Source of the DNA: Limimaricola sp.
GTDB taxonomy: Bacteria; Pseudomonadota; Alphaproteobacteria; Rhodobacterales; Rhodobacteraceae
Assembly: GCF_016125575.1 (NCBI RefSeq)
Contig: NZ_WGLM01000004.1
Coordinates: forward strand, 64,501-128,500
Direction of reading: 5' to 3'
DNA: 64,000 nucleotides
Shown here piece by piece: positions 17,868 to 28,060 of the stretch (positions within the stretch are counted from its first letter, which is position 1; the number at the start of each line of letters is the position of its first letter). The notes beneath the pieces are model-generated. The model saw nothing but the letters and a program-made list of their open reading frames with translations. It had not been told where the DNA came from and did not search any database. The translations under genes were made by a program, and so were the position numbers.

Positions 17868-18953
17868 ATGACTTTTGCACTCGATATTACAGAACGGCTG
17901 GCCCGCGCCCGGGCGGACCTGCGCATGGGTGTACCCGTGGTGATGCTGGGTTCAGACAGCGGCGCGCTGGTGCTTGCCGCCGAGACGACAGACGCCGCCC
18001 GGCTGGCCGAGCTGCGCCGGCTGGGTGGGCCCGTCTGTGTGGCGATCACCGGATGGCGGGCGCAAACGCTCAAGGCGCGGGCCTATGACGGCGACGTGGC
18101 TCGCGTAGCCTTGCCCGCCGATGCCTCGCTCGACTGGGTGCGCGCGCTGGCCGATCCGGCGGGTGATCTGACGACGCCGATGAAAGGCCCGCTGAAAACC
18201 CTGCGCGACGGCGACGCGACGCTGCACCGCGCGGCCATCGCCCTGGCCAAGGCCGCGCGGCTGCTGCCGGCCGTTGTCGTGGCACCGCTGGATGAACCGG
18301 CCAGCTTTGCCGCCAAGCATGATCTGACGGCCGTGCCCGCCCGCGCCGCGCTCAACGATGCGTTGTCGCCACTGTCGCCGGTCATCAGCGCGCGCGTGCC
18401 GCTGGAAGTGTCCGAGGCCGGCCGCCTGCACATCTTCCGCCCCGAAGACGGGGCAGAAGAACATTACGCGGTAGAAATCGGCCAGCCGCCGCGCGATGCA
18501 CCGGTTCTGGCACGGCTGCATTCGGCCTGCTTCACCGGCGACCTACTGGGCAGCCTGAAATGCGATTGCGGCCCGCAACTGCGCGGCGCGCTGGCGCAGA
18601 TGGGGGCCGAGGGGGCGGGCGTTCTGCTTTACCTCAATCAGGAGGGGCGGGGCATCGGGCTTGCCAACAAGATGCGGGCCTATTCGCTGCAGGACCAGGG
18701 CTTTGACACCGTCGAGGCCAACCACCGGCTGGGCTTCGAGGATGACGAACGCGACTTTCGCATCGGGGCCGAGATCCTGCGCAAGATGGGCTTTTCCGCC
18801 GTGCGCCTGCTGACCAACAACCCGGCCAAGGTGGCGCGGATGACCGAATCGGGCATCGCGGTGACGGAACGGGTGCCGCTCAAGGTCGGGCGCAACCGTC
18901 ACAACACCGCCTACCTTGCCACCAAGGCGGCAAAGTCGGGCCACCTTCTCTGA
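17868..18953 (+). CDS. ribA: GTP cyclohydrolase II with degenerate RibB-like N-terminal domain
   Basis: A 361-residue riboflavin-pathway enzyme. The C-terminal ~190 residues are standard RibA: zinc ligands C221, C232 and C234 ([15 protein letters not shown]), the [11 protein letters not shown] motif and LTNNPAK. It opens the imidazole ring of GTP to start riboflavin synthesis. The N-terminal ~165 residues are not part of Rib[15 protein letters not shown], then GALVLAAE and VCVAIT line up with DHBP synthase (RibB), but the catalytic acidic loop DDEDRENEGD is replaced by GSDS. The start ATG at 17868 follows GGAATGTC; an enormous in-frame extension back over cenR is not coding. Confidence 0.88.
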   Translation: MTFALDITERLARARADLRMGVPVVMLGSDSGALVLAAETTDAARLAELRRLGGPVCVAITGWRAQTLKARAYDGDVARVALPADASLDWVRALADPAGDLTTPMKGPLKTLRDGDATLHRAAIALAKAARLLPAVVVAPLDEPASFAAKHDLTAVPARAALNDALSPLSPVISARVPLEVSEAGRLHIFRPEDGAEEHYAVEIGQPPRDAPVLARLHSACFTGDLLGSLKCDCGPQLRGALAQMGAEGAGVLLYLNQEGRGIGLANKMRAYSLQDQGFDTVEANHRLGFEDDERDFRIGAEILRKMGFSAVRLLTNNPAKVARMTESGIAVTERVPLKVGRNRHNTAYLATKAAKSGHLL

Positions 18954-18959
18954 GGCCGG

Positions 18960-19745
18960 TCAAAGGTCCGGGCTGCGGCGCGGCCCGACGCCGATCTCGG
19001 TCTCCATCAGTCGTTCGAATGCCGTGGGAGCCAGCGCGCCGGGCGGACTGAACGGGTTCGAGAAAGCATAGATCATCAGCATGATCAGCCCGCTGAACGC
19101 CCCGTAGATGCTGAGCAGCGCGACATGCAGCGGTGTCGGCGTGAAGGTGAAATAGGGCAGCGCGACAAAGACGAGACCGCCCAGCGCCGCGATCCAGAAC
19201 AGGGCGCCCATGTGGTAGATGGCGGTGTTCTCGCGCTGCTGACGCAGGGTGGCGATAAGCTGCGAATTCTGCACCATGTGTGACCGCAGGTCGGTCTGGC
19301 GCGGGCTGTTGGGAGACAGGTTCAGGATCGACTGGTAGAACGTTTCGCGAAAGACCCATCCTTCGGCCGACAGCCTGCCCTGCTGGCCCAGCCTGTCCCA
19401 TTCCACTGTCACGACCTGCCGGACATAATCGGACAGGGCCAGCTGCACCGCGGCAACCTCGTCACCGCCATAGCGGTTCATGTCGTTATAGATATCGGCG
19501 ACCGCGGTTGCCTCGCGGACAAGGTCGGCGCGGATCTCGTTATAGTCGAGCAGTTCCTGCGCGAAGACGAGGCCGAGGATCAGCCCGTGCAGCGCCGCCA
19601 CGCGAAAGATCACGGAACCGGCAAGATCCTTGGTGTCGGGGGCCACCCTGTCGCGCACGAAAAGGCGCATTCCGAAATAGATGACCCATGTCAGCAGCAC
19701 CGTGCCCAGAACGAAACCGCCGCTGATCAGAATGTCCCGAACCAT
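18960..19745 (-). CDS. DUF4239 (bestrophin-like) membrane protein
   Basis: A 261-residue integral membrane protein. Two hydrophobic segments lie near the N-terminus (about 5–25 and 47–67), a soluble helical region follows (about 70–190), and two more segments come near 195–240. This is the DUF4239 layout, distantly like bestrophin channels. The function is unknown. MVRDILISGG (19745) is chosen because it opens directly into the first membrane helix; an upstream extension is Pro/Gly-rich and lacks family character. It converges on ribA with a 6-nt gap. Confidence 0.75.
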   Translation of the reverse strand: MVRDILISGGFVLGTVLLTWVIYFGMRLFVRDRVAPDTKDLAGSVIFRVAALHGLILGLVFAQELLDYNEIRADLVREATAVADIYNDMNRYGGDEVAAVQLALSDYVRQVVTVEWDRLGQQGRLSAEGWVFRETFYQSILNLSPNSPRQTDLRSHMVQNSQLIATLRQQRENTAIYHMGALFWIAALGGLVFVALPYFTFTPTPLHVALLSIYGAFSGLIMLMIYAFSNPFSPPGALAPTAFERLMETEIGVGPRRSPDL

Positions 19746-19891
19746 GTTGCCCGCATCACCGCCACCCGACTTCGGCAAGGCTATGCAGGTCCCCCGGCCG
19801 GGTCCACAGTCCAGACGGCGGGGTGACGCCGGGGCGGACTTGCGTTGCGCAGGGGACACGCGCAAAATCGCTGTCGTTCTAAGAGGCGGCG

Positions 19892-20620
19892 ATGATCCCT
19901 ACCCTGCGCATCCTGGCCAACATGGGCAGCCTGCACCGTCTGGCGCCATTCTGGGTGCTGGCGATGGCACTTGCGGTGTGGCTTGCCACGCCGCTGGTCG
20001 TTTTCGCGCTGGTCTGGGGCGTGGCGATGCAGTTCTTCGTGGAATACGCCATGCACCGCTTTTTGATGCACCGGGCACCGCCGGCGGATCAGGGCGTGTT
20101 CAACCAGCTTTACCGCAGCCATATCGGCCATCACGAGTTTCCCGGCGACCCGGAGTTCTTCACCGGCGACGATCATTGGTATCCGGTCCGCTTCGGGCTG
20201 ATCTCGGCCGCGCTGCACATGCTGGTCCTCTGGCCCGTGCTGGGGCTGGCCGGCGCAGCGTCCTTCGCGGCAATCGCGATCTTTGGCGGCTCGGCCTCGG
20301 CCTTTGCCTTTTACGAATACTGCCACACCCTGGCGCACCTGCGGGTGCCCAAGGGCTGGTTCGGCCAGCGCGTGACGCAAAGCCACATGGCCCACCATTT
20401 CCGGGACCACCGGGCGACGTTTCATGTCAGCTTCGGCATGGGCTGGATCGACCGGCTGTTCGGCACCCCGCACGATGCCGTGACGGCGCGCGCCCGGTTC
20501 GACCGCCGCACGATGCTGAGCATGGGGATGGACCCCGACGACCTGCGCCTTGTCACCGCGCGCAAGGCTTTCGGGATTTCCCGCGCGCCCCGCGGCGGGG
20601 TCGCGGCACGGCCGGAATGA
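19892..20620 (+). CDS. Fatty-acid hydroxylase/sterol desaturase family protein
   Basis: A 242-residue membrane di-iron enzyme. The histidine boxes are all visible: HRFLMH, HIGHH, HTLAH and HMAHH. Three or four hydrophobic segments surround them (for example about 18–48 and 105–140). The family hydroxylates or desaturates lipids such as fatty acids, carotenoids or sterols. The substrate here is unknown. The stop overlaps the next ATG in an ATGA junction, so it is translated together with the L,D-transpeptidase, which hints at an envelope role. Confidence 0.8.
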   Translation: MIPTLRILANMGSLHRLAPFWVLAMALAVWLATPLVVFALVWGVAMQFFVEYAMHRFLMHRAPPADQGVFNQLYRSHIGHHEFPGDPEFFTGDDHWYPVRFGLISAALHMLVLWPVLGLAGAASFAAIAIFGGSASAFAFYEYCHTLAHLRVPKGWFGQRVTQSHMAHHFRDHRATFHVSFGMGWIDRLFGTPHDAVTARARFDRRTMLSMGMDPDDLRLVTARKAFGISRAPRGGVAARPE

Positions 20621-21111
20621 CGCCACAAGACCTTGTCCTGACGCCGACGCACCTGCGCTTCATGGGCCGCCGGTTTGCCTGCACGATCGGGCACGGCGGC
20701 CTGACGGCGGACAAGCGCGAGGGCGACGGCGCCACGCCGCGCGGCACACACCGGATCGTGGGGATGCTCTACCGCCCCGACCGGATAGCGCGGCCCGCCG
20801 ACTGGGCGGTGCCGATCAGGCCCGGCGACCTGTGGTCCGACGATCCGGGTGACGAAGACTACAACCTGATGGTCCGTGTCCCCTACCCCCACAGCGCCGA
20901 GTCGCTACGGCGGCCGGACCCGCTTTACGACCTGATTCTAATTACTGACTGGAACTGGCCACGCGCCCGGCGCGGCCATGGGTCGGCCATCTTTATCCAC
21001 CAGTGGCGGCAGCCCGGCGCCCCCACGGCTGGCTGTATCGCCTTGTCGAGAAGTGCGTTGCGCTGGATTGCGCCAAGAATTCGGCACCGCACCCGGCTGA
21101 TCATCCCTTAG
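20617..21111 (+). CDS. L,D-transpeptidase-family protein (YkuD domain) without signal peptide
   Basis: A 164-residue protein with the YkuD catalytic signature HGSAIFIHQW…PTAGCIALS, the cysteine of GCIALS being the nucleophile. KREGDGATPRGTHRI is the usual substrate-side loop. L,D-transpeptidases cross-link or anchor proteins on peptidoglycan in the periplasm, yet no signal peptide or membrane segment is visible. Short signal-less members are common in this bacterial family. The ATG overlaps the hydroxylase stop by 4 nt, and its own stop overlaps the convergent yggS gene by 4 nt. Confidence 0.82.
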   Translation: MTPQDLVLTPTHLRFMGRRFACTIGHGGLTADKREGDGATPRGTHRIVGMLYRPDRIARPADWAVPIRPGDLWSDDPGDEDYNLMVRVPYPHSAESLRRPDPLYDLILITDWNWPRARRGHGSAIFIHQWRQPGAPTAGCIALSRSALRWIAPRIRHRTRLIIP

Positions 21112-21761
21112 ACGGGCACCCGTTCACCAAAGATCGCGCTTCCCACGCGGACATGGGTCGCGCCATGCGCCACGGCCTCTTCGAAATCCCCGCTCATCCC
21201 CATCGACAAGCCCGCCAGACCATTGCGCGCCGCCATGTCGGCGAGCATCGCGAAATGGGGGCCGGGAGGCACATCAGCAGGCGGAATGCACATCAGGCCG
21301 ACCACCGGAAGGTCCAGCGCCCGGCACTCGGCAATGAACGCATCCGTCGCGCCGGGCAACACGCCGGCCTTCTGCGGCTCGGCCCCGGTATTGACCTGGA
21401 TGAAGATGTCGGGCGACTGACCGCGCTCCTGCGCCAACCGCGCCAGCACACCGGCCAGCTTCGGCCGGTCCACCGAATGGATGGCCGAAAACAGCTCGAC
21501 CGCGGCGCGCGCCTTGTTGGTCTGAAGCGGTCCGATAAGGTGCACAACCACGTCGGCAAAGCGCGCGGCCAACGCCGGCCACTTGCCCTGCGCCTCCTGC
21601 ACCTTGTTCTCGCCAAACAGCCGCTGCCCCTCGGCCAGCACGGATTCGATCCGCTCCAGCGGCTGCACTTTTGAAACGGCGATGAGCGAAACCGTGCCGA
21701 CGGGCCGTCCGGCCGCTTTTTCCGCCGCAGTCAAACGGCCCCGAATCTCTGCCAACGACAC
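21108..21761 (-). CDS. yggS: YggS-family PLP-homeostasis protein
   Basis: A 217-residue alanine-racemase-fold protein of the YggS/PROSC family, which buffers pyridoxal phosphate in the cytoplasm. The PLP lysine is K31 in LIAVSKVQP. FGENKVQEA, HLIGPLQTNK, SVDR, VNTGAEPQKAG and GLSMGMSGDFEEAV are all family signatures. The length is standard. It is a single gene facing away from the porin, 236 nt away. Confidence 0.92.
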   Translation of the reverse strand: MSLAEIRGRLTAAEKAAGRPVGTVSLIAVSKVQPLERIESVLAEGQRLFGENKVQEAQGKWPALAARFADVVVHLIGPLQTNKARAAVELFSAIHSVDRPKLAGVLARLAQERGQSPDIFIQVNTGAEPQKAGVLPGATDAFIAECRALDLPVVGLMCIPPADVPPGPHFAMLADMAARNGLAGLSMGMSGDFEEAVAHGATHVRVGSAIFGERVPV

Positions 21762-21910
21762 TTGCAGCCTCCTGAAAACATTGTGCCTTTCAGACGTGGC
21801 GGGGACATAGCGCCGGCACTACCCACTGTCACCCCCCACAAGGCCTCTGCCCCGTGTGTGGCCATGATGCATCATTTTCGCGGCGCGGGGCAGCCGTTTG
21901 GCCAAATTGC

Positions 21911-21939
21911 TTGAGTGTCCGGGGCGTTGGGCGCAATTA
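21911..21939 (+). promoter_or_regulatory. Possible promoter of the porin gene
   Basis: TTGAGT at 21911 and CAATTA at 21934 are separated by 17 nt, a loose sigma-70 match, about 60 nt before the porin ATG. The 236-nt gap between yggS and the porin is AT-richer than its surroundings, as expected for a strongly expressed outer-membrane gene. This is weak evidence. Confidence 0.35.
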
Positions 21940-21997
21940 CACCGTCAATGCTGGTTCAACTGGCATTCTTGGGAATGCAAACACGAGGGAATAATCC

Positions 21998-23107
21998 ATG
22001 AAACGCATCCTTCTTGCCTCGACGGCCTTGGTCGCGATGGCCGGCGCCGCGTCCGCCGATATTGCTTGGTCGGGCGATGCCACGCTGGGCTACAACGACA
22101 CCAACCGTCCGACCGACTATTCGGGCAACCCGGCGTCCACTTCGGACAACCATTACGGGTTCTACTGGTCGGCCAACATCCACGTCGATCTGTCGAAGCA
22201 GCTGGACAACGGCATCACCGCCGGCGCCACCTTCGACCTCGGCGCTACCGGCAGCACCTTCTCGGTGACCTCGACTTCGGCCTACCTGCAGAACTTCACT
22301 GTCTACCTGAAGTCTGACATGGCCTCGCTGTACTTCGGCGACACCTCGACCGCTGCCCAGATGCACTGGAAATCGGCCGGCGACATGGAAGCCGACAGCT
22401 TCACCACCGACTGGACCGACTCGGCTGCCGAAGCGGTCATCCGTGGCGACGTGAAGTACGGCGGCGTGAATGCGTCGATTTCGTACCTCTACGACACCAA
22501 CGATCGTCAACTGCACCAGCTGTCGATCGGCGCCGACGGCACCGTGGGTCAGTTCTCGTTCTCGGTCGCTTATCAGGCCGACGCGAACTCCTGGTACGGC
22601 TCGAGCGGCGACTACCACCCCGACGAGATCTTCGGGATTTCGGGCTCGACCACCTTCTCGGGCGCGACCGTCACCGTGGCTTATGCCAAGGACAACACCG
22701 ATGGCCGTCAGTCGACCGGCATCAAGCTGGCCTACCCGGTTGGCCCCGTCACTGCGACCGTGTACTACGTCGCAGAAAGCGGTGGGATGAATACCGACCC
22801 GAACTACGGCGTCAATCTGGCCTACAAATCGGGCCCGGTGGCTGTGACCCTCGACTACCAGAACGATCAGGGCACCAACAAGACCGCCCTCGACGGTTCG
22901 TATGATATCGGCAACGGCCTGATGGTCTATGCCGGCTACTATGCCCAAGACAGCTGGGATGACAGCTACTACCTGGCTGGCACCTACGATCTCGGCGGCG
23001 GCGCCTCGCTGCTCGTGTCCTACGCCACCGGCGGTTCGGACGACGACGCCTACGGCCCGAACGACTACCAGCAGGGCACGACTGTGGAAGTCAACTTCAA
23101 GTTCTGA
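21998..23107 (+). CDS. Outer-membrane porin
   Basis: A 369-residue general porin of the Rhodobacter type. A Sec signal peptide (MKRILLASTALVAMAGAASA-D) precedes a mature chain of alternating beta strands rich in Gly, Tyr and Ser. It ends in NFKF, the terminal aromatic needed for BAM recognition. It forms a trimeric diffusion pore for small solutes. The acidic loops (for example TTDWTDSAAEAV and GGSDDDAYGPND) suggest a cation-leaning pore, but selectivity is an inference. It has a strong terminator and a GAGGGA ribosome binding site, fitting high expression. Codon use is strongly biased to C-ending codons. Confidence 0.9.
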   Translation: MKRILLASTALVAMAGAASADIAWSGDATLGYNDTNRPTDYSGNPASTSDNHYGFYWSANIHVDLSKQLDNGITAGATFDLGATGSTFSVTSTSAYLQNFTVYLKSDMASLYFGDTSTAAQMHWKSAGDMEADSFTTDWTDSAAEAVIRGDVKYGGVNASISYLYDTNDRQLHQLSIGADGTVGQFSFSVAYQADANSWYGSSGDYHPDEIFGISGSTTFSGATVTVAYAKDNTDGRQSTGIKLAYPVGPVTATVYYVAESGGMNTDPNYGVNLAYKSGPVAVTLDYQNDQGTNKTALDGSYDIGNGLMVYAGYYAQDSWDDSYYLAGTYDLGGGASLLVSYATGGSDDDAYGPNDYQQGTTVEVNFKF

Positions 23108-23129
23108 TCCTTTCCGGATTGGAAACGTC

Positions 23130-23162
23130 AGAGCGGCCCCTCGGGGCCGCTCTTTCTTTTTG
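23130..23162 (+). terminator. Rho-independent terminator of the porin gene
   Basis: An 11-bp stem AGAGCGGCCCC/GGGGCCGCTCT around a 2-nt loop, followed by TTCTTTTT. It begins 22 nt after the porin stop. Confidence 0.9.
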
Positions 23163-23251
23163 CGGCATTGCCTTTTGGCCAAGAGACTTGTGACCGCCGC
23201 GCCGCTTCGCTACACCTTTGCCAAAGCTCTGAGCCCAACGGGGGACCGGTT

Positions 23252-23719
23252 TTGACAGCACTTTCTCGCATAGGCCGTGGCGCCCTTGTTCCGGCCCTGC
23301 TTCTGGGCCTGTCTGCGTGCGGCAGCACCGGCTCGTTCGGCAGCCTGCCCTTCGGCAGCCTCGGCTTTCACCGTGCCACTGATGGTGCCACCCGCGCCGC
23401 CGCCCGCACCCGCGGGTCAGAGAACGTGGCGGTCAACCGCTATCTCTGGGCGGCCGCGATCGACGTGCTGGATTTCCTGCCAATCGAAAGCGTGGACCCG
23501 TTCACCGGCGTCATCGTCTTTGGCTACGGCACGCCTCCCGGCGGTGGCCGCGCCTACCGCGCAACGGTCTATATCTCCGACCCCGCGCTGGATGCCCGCT
23601 CGCTCAACGTCGCGATCCAGACGCGCGGCGGGCCGGTTGCAGCCGCGACTCAGCGCGCCGTCGAAGACGCGATCCTGAACCGCGCCCGGCAACTTCGCAT
23701 CTCCGACCGCGGCCTTTAA
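23252..23719 (+). CDS. DUF3576 lipoprotein
   Basis: A 155-residue predicted lipoprotein. The leader ends in LGLSACGS, giving a lipidated cysteine. The mature part has the DUF3576 core [28 protein letters not shown], and [18 protein letters not shown]. The family is confined mostly to alphaproteobacteria and has no assigned role; an envelope location is certain if the lipobox works. The start is a TTG at 23252, preceded by GGGGGA at 6 nt; the in-frame ATG at 23168 lies before the terminator tail and lacks a leader. It precedes leuS by 73 nt. Confidence 0.78.
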   Translation: MTALSRIGRGALVPALLLGLSACGSTGSFGSLPFGSLGFHRATDGATRAAARTRGSENVAVNRYLWAAAIDVLDFLPIESVDPFTGVIVFGYGTPPGGGRAYRATVYISDPALDARSLNVAIQTRGGPVAAATQRAVEDAILNRARQLRISDRGL

Positions 23720-23792
23720 GGCCAGCCGCCGCTGCCAGACCCGCGCCGGGCCACGCGCCCGCGCCCTTCCCACGTCCAAGGACCCGTTCCGC

Positions 23793-26486
23793 ATGTCGCG
23801 TTATTCCGCCGCCGAGATCGAAGCCCGCTGGCAGGCCGCATGGGGCCAGGCCGACACCTTCAAGGCCCGTCACGACCCCAGCAAGCCGAAATACTACGTG
23901 CTGGAGATGTTCCCCTATCCCTCGGGGCGCATCCACATGGGCCATGTGCGTAACTACACGATGGGCGACGTGATCGCCCGCTACAAGCTGTCGACCGGCC
24001 ATAACGTGCTGCACCCGATGGGCTGGGACGCCTTCGGGATGCCCGCCGAGAACGCCGCAATGGCCAGCGGCGGCCACCCGAAAACCTGGACCTACCAGAA
24101 CATCGCCGACATGAAGGCGCAGATGCAGCCGCTGGGCCTGTCGATCGACTGGAGCCGCGAATTTGCCACCTGCGACCCCGAATATTACGGCCAGCAGCAG
24201 GCCCTGTTCATCGACATGCTCGACCGTGGCCTCGTCTACCGCAAGAACGCCGTGGTCAACTGGGACCCGGTCGACATGACGGTGCTGGCCAACGAACAGG
24301 TGATCGACGGCAAAGGCTGGCGCTCGGGTGCCGAGGTGGAACGGCGCGAACTGACGCAATGGTTCTTCAAGATCAGCGACTTCTCGGAAGAGCTGCTGGA
24401 TGCCATCGACGGGCTGGATAACTGGCCCGCGAAGGTCAAGCTGATGCAGTCCAACTGGATCGGCAAAAGCCGTGGCCTGCAATTCGCCTTCGAGCTGACC
24501 CATGGCGGCCAGATCGAGGTTTATACCACCCGGCCCGACACGTTGCTGGGCGCGTCCTTCGTCGGCATCTCGCCCGATCATCCGCTGGCGCGCGAGCTGG
24601 AGGCCAAACACCCCGAGGTCGCGGCCTTCTGCGCCGAGGCGCGCAAGGGCGGCACCACGGAAGAGGCCATCGAAACCGCGCCGAAGCTGGGCTTTGACAC
24701 CGGGCTGAAGGTGCGCCATCCGTTCGACCCGGCCTGGGAATTGCCCGTCTACATCGCCAACTTCATCCTGATGGATTACGGCACCGGCGCCATCTTCGGC
24801 TGCCCCGCGCATGACCAGCGCGACCTCGACTTCGCGCGCAAGTATGGCCTGCCGGTGATCGACACCTTCATGGCGCTGTCGGAACGGGTTGGCGACCCTG
24901 CCGATGCCACCGGCGCTGGCGGCAAGTTCGGCTGGGAGCCGGGCGATATCCGTACCGTGCCCGAGCGCGTGACCGATACGGCCTTCGTTCCGCCGAAAAC
25001 CGAGAAGGTCCGCTGGCTGAAATCCTTCGGCTGGTCTGAAACCGCGACCGGGGCCGAGGCCATCGACGCCGCCATCGCCACCTGCGAGGCCAAGGGCATC
25101 GGCAAGGGCGTGACCAAGTTCCGCCTGCGCGACTGGGGCCTGTCGCGGCAACGCTACTGGGGCTGCCCGATTCCGGTCGTGCATTGCGCGACCTGCGGCG
25201 TGGTGCCCGAGCGCAAGGAAAACTTGCCCGTCCGCCTGCCCGACGACGTGACCTTCGACGTGCCCGGCAACCCGCTGGACCGCCACCCGACATGGCGCGA
25301 TTGCGCCTGCCCGAAATGCGGCCAGCCCGCCCGGCGCGAAACCGACACGATGGATACCTTCGTCGACAGCAGCTGGTATTTCGCACGATTCACCGCGCCC
25401 CATTCGGCCACGCCCACCGACATGGCCGAGGCCAGCTACTGGATGAACGTCGACCAGTATATCGGCGGCATCGAACACGCGATTTTGCACCTGCTCTATT
25501 CACGCTTCTTCGCCCGCGCGATGCACCTGACCGGCCACCTGCCCGCCAAGGCGATCGAGCCGTTCGATGCCCTGTTCACGCAAGGCATGGTGACGCACGA
25601 GATCTACATGACCCGCGATGCCGCCGGCCGCCCCGTCTATCACCTGCCAGAGGAGGTTTACGTTTTCTCGGGCGAGGACGGAAAGAGACTTGCCGTGCTC
25701 AAAGGGAACGTGGGTGTCTGGGACGACAAGAAGGCTCTCACCACATTTGCCGCTAATCGCATTGCTAATGAGGTTGTCGACGTCATCCCCTCGGCCAAGA
25801 TGTCGAAATCGAAGAAGAACGTGGTCGATCCCGTCGCCATCGTCTCGACCTACGGCGCCGATACCGCGCGCTGGTTCGTGCTGTCCGACAGCCCGCCCGA
25901 GCGTGACGTGGAATGGACCGCCGCCGGCGCCGAGGCCACGTTCAAGCACCTCAGCCGCGTCCACCGCATCGCCAGCGAAATCGCCGAGATGCCCGAGGGC
26001 GCGGGGCCGGGCGATGAAGATCTGCTGAAAGCCATGCACCGGACCATCCACGACGTGACGATGGGCGTGGAAAGCTTTGGCTTCAACGCCGCCATCGCAA
26101 AGCTCTACGCCTTCACCTCGACCCTGCAGAAATCCACCGCCGGCGGCACTGCGCGCAAAGAGGCCGCGCGCGTTCTTGCGCAGCTGATGGCGCCGATGAC
26201 CCCGCATCTGGCCGAGGAGATTTGGGCCATGCTGGGGGGCGAGGGCCTTGTCGCCACCGCGCCTTGGCCCAAGGCTGATCCGGCGATGCTGGTCGAGGAT
26301 ACCATCACCCTGCCGATCCAGATCAACGGCAAGCGGCGGTCGGAAATCACCGTGCCTGCCGATCTGCCCGCGGCAGAGGTTGAAAAACGCGCGCTGGCCG
26401 ACGATGCTGTGGTGCGCGCGCTGGACGGGGCCGCGCCGCGCAAGCTGATCGTCGTCCCCGGACGGATCGTCAACATTGTCGTCTGA
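23793..26486 (+). CDS. leuS: Leucyl-tRNA synthetase
   Basis: An 897-residue class I synthetase that charges tRNA-Leu. [11 protein letters not shown] is the HIGH motif and [13 protein letters not shown] the KMSKS motif. The CP1 editing domain carries [10 protein letters not shown] and the [15 protein letters not shown] pocket. A Cys zinc knuckle (CATC…CPKC) lies near residue 465–510. The segment between GMV and KMSKS is 71 residues, about 20 longer than I recall for E. coli. That extra part (25681–25780) is only 52% G+C by count and uses AGA, CTT, GCT, AAT and ATT codons unlike the rest. The stop overlaps the lptE start. Confidence 0.95.
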   Translation: MSRYSAAEIEARWQAAWGQADTFKARHDPSKPKYYVLEMFPYPSGRIHMGHVRNYTMGDVIARYKLSTGHNVLHPMGWDAFGMPAENAAMASGGHPKTWTYQNIADMKAQMQPLGLSIDWSREFATCDPEYYGQQQALFIDMLDRGLVYRKNAVVNWDPVDMTVLANEQVIDGKGWRSGAEVERRELTQWFFKISDFSEELLDAIDGLDNWPAKVKLMQSNWIGKSRGLQFAFELTHGGQIEVYTTRPDTLLGASFVGISPDHPLARELEAKHPEVAAFCAEARKGGTTEEAIETAPKLGFDTGLKVRHPFDPAWELPVYIANFILMDYGTGAIFGCPAHDQRDLDFARKYGLPVIDTFMALSERVGDPADATGAGGKFGWEPGDIRTVPERVTDTAFVPPKTEKVRWLKSFGWSETATGAEAIDAAIATCEAKGIGKGVTKFRLRDWGLSRQRYWGCPIPVVHCATCGVVPERKENLPVRLPDDVTFDVPGNPLDRHPTWRDCACPKCGQPARRETDTMDTFVDSSWYFARFTAPHSATPTDMAEASYWMNVDQYIGGIEHAILHLLYSRFFARAMHLTGHLPAKAIEPFDALFTQGMVTHEIYMTRDAAGRPVYHLPEEVYVFSGEDGKRLAVLKGNVGVWDDKKALTTFAANRIANEVVDVIPSAKMSKSKKNVVDPVAIVSTYGADTARWFVLSDSPPERDVEWTAAGAEATFKHLSRVHRIASEIAEMPEGAGPGDEDLLKAMHRTIHDVTMGVESFGFNAAIAKLYAFTSTLQKSTAGGTARKEAARVLAQLMAPMTPHLAEEIWAMLGGEGLVATAPWPKADPAMLVEDTITLPIQINGKRRSEITVPADLPAAEVEKRALADDAVVRALDGAAPRKLIVVPGRIVNIVV

Positions 26487-26976
26487 CACCGCCCTTCGCC
26501 TGCCACGCCGCGCTGCCCTGCTGGGGCTTTGCGCACTGGCGGGCTGCGGGTTCCGTCCGGTCTACGGCAACGGCGGCACGGCGACGGTACTGCGCGACGC
26601 CATCACGCTCAGCGCGCCCGAAACACCCGACGGATACGCCCTGCGCCAACGGATCGAAGACCGGCTGGGCCGCGCGACCGATGTGCGCTACTCCCTGGAC
26701 GTGACAATCGACGTGGGCACCGTCGCCGTGGCCGTCTCGCCCGAGGATACCGCCACGCGCATCAACCTGCCCGGCACAGCCACCTGGGTGCTGAAGGACG
26801 CGGCGGGAACGGTGCTGGGCCAAGGCAAGGCCGACACCTTCGCCGCCTATTCCACCACCGCCAGCACGGTTGCCACGCTGACCGCCGAGGATGACGCGCA
26901 TAGCCGGTTGATGGTGGCGCTGGCCGACCAGATCGTCACGCAACTCATCGCGCTGTCGCCGCGCCTGCCGGCATGA
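26476..26976 (+). CDS. lptE: LPS-assembly lipoprotein LptE
   Basis: A 166-residue outer-membrane lipoprotein that plugs LptD for lipopolysaccharide insertion. A short leader with arginines ends in the lipobox LAGC (C24), followed by the characteristic GFRPVYG. The rest is the alpha/beta LptE fold. The start is TTG at 26476, inside the last codons of leuS (11-nt overlap). The order leuS–lptE–holA is the standard one in proteobacteria, which supports the call in spite of low sequence conservation. Confidence 0.85.
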   Translation: MSSDTALRLPRRAALLGLCALAGCGFRPVYGNGGTATVLRDAITLSAPETPDGYALRQRIEDRLGRATDVRYSLDVTIDVGTVAVAVSPEDTATRINLPGTATWVLKDAAGTVLGQGKADTFAAYSTTASTVATLTAEDDAHSRLMVALADQIVTQLIALSPRLPA

Positions 26977-28001
26977 AGCTGAACGCACGCGAGGCGGCCG
27001 GCTATTTCCGCAAGCCAGACCCGCGGCGCGCCGGCCTGCTGATCCACGGCGCCGACCCGGCCGCAGTGGACGAGCGGCGGCGCGAGGTCGCGCTGGCCCT
27101 CGCTGGACCGGACGCCGAGGCCGACATGCGCGTCACCCGCATCGCTGCCGCCGACCTGCGCAAAGACCCCGCACTGCTGGACGACGCGATGCGCGCGCAG
27201 GGTTTCTTCGCCGGGATGCGGCTGGCCATCGTCGAGGGGGCAAGCGACGGGTTGGCCCCGGTCATCGCCGCGGCGCTGGACGACTGGCGCGAAGGCGACG
27301 CGGTGATGATCGTGACCGCCAACGCGCTGCCTGCCCGCTCGGCCCTGCGCAAGGCGTTCGAAGGACATCGCAACGCCGTGGCAGTCGGGCTTTACGCCGA
27401 CCCGCCGGGGCGTGACGAGGTGGCCGCCGTGCTGGCCGCCGCCGGGGTCACACAGGTCGGCCCCGACGCAATGGACGCGCTGATGGACGTTTCGCGCAAC
27501 CTCGATCCGGGCGACCTGCGGCAACTGGCCGAAAAGCTTAGCCTTTACGCCTATGATAGCGACGCACCAGTTTCGGCCGCAGACGTGGCCGCCTGCGCGC
27601 CACTGTCGATGGAGGCGGAACTGGACACGCTGGTGGGCATCGTCGCCGAGGGGCGCGCGCAGCAGATCGGCCCTGTTTTACGGCAGCTTTTCGCGCAAGG
27701 CACGATGCCGGTGGGCCTGTGCATCGCGGCCGGGCGGTATTTTCGTACCCTGCACAGCGTCGCCACAGCGCCCGGTGGCGCCTCGTCCGGGATCGACAGG
27801 TTGCGTCCCCCGGTCTACGGCCCGCGCCGCGATGCGCTGCAACGGCAAGCCGCCGCATGGCGCGTGGCCGATATAGAGGCCGCGCTGTCCGAGATCACGG
27901 CGACCGACCTGCAGCTGCGTTCCACCTCGCGCGCGCCGGAACATGCGCTGGTCGAGCGCGCGCTGATCCGAATCGCCATGCGGCGGGCAGCGCGCGGCTG
28001 A
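26973..28001 (+). CDS. holA: DNA polymerase III subunit delta
   Basis: A 342-residue clamp-loader subunit that opens the beta clamp during replication. The N-terminal domain has LLIHGADPAAVDERR and FFAGMRLAIVEGA. The AAA-type lid follows with DPGDLRQLAEKLSLYA, and the C-terminal collar has GLCIAAGRYFRTL. The ATG overlaps the lptE stop by 4 nt, completing the leuS–lptE–holA operon. The ATPase motifs are absent, as expected for delta. Confidence 0.9.
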   Translation: MKLNAREAAGYFRKPDPRRAGLLIHGADPAAVDERRREVALALAGPDAEADMRVTRIAAADLRKDPALLDDAMRAQGFFAGMRLAIVEGASDGLAPVIAAALDDWREGDAVMIVTANALPARSALRKAFEGHRNAVAVGLYADPPGRDEVAAVLAAAGVTQVGPDAMDALMDVSRNLDPGDLRQLAEKLSLYAYDSDAPVSAADVAACAPLSMEAELDTLVGIVAEGRAQQIGPVLRQLFAQGTMPVGLCIAAGRYFRTLHSVATAPGGASSGIDRLRPPVYGPRRDALQRQAAAWRVADIEAALSEITATDLQLRSTSRAPEHALVERALIRIAMRRAARG

Positions 28002-28060
28002 CGCGCCCTTGCCTTTTGCCGCCCGCGCCTTTCCCTTAGGCGCAACAGCGGAGGACCATG

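Noticed and set aside
21893-21912. A sigma-54 promoter-like TGGC…TTGC upstream of the porin
   Set aside because: The spacing between the GG and GC elements is about three bases too short for the -24/-12 consensus.
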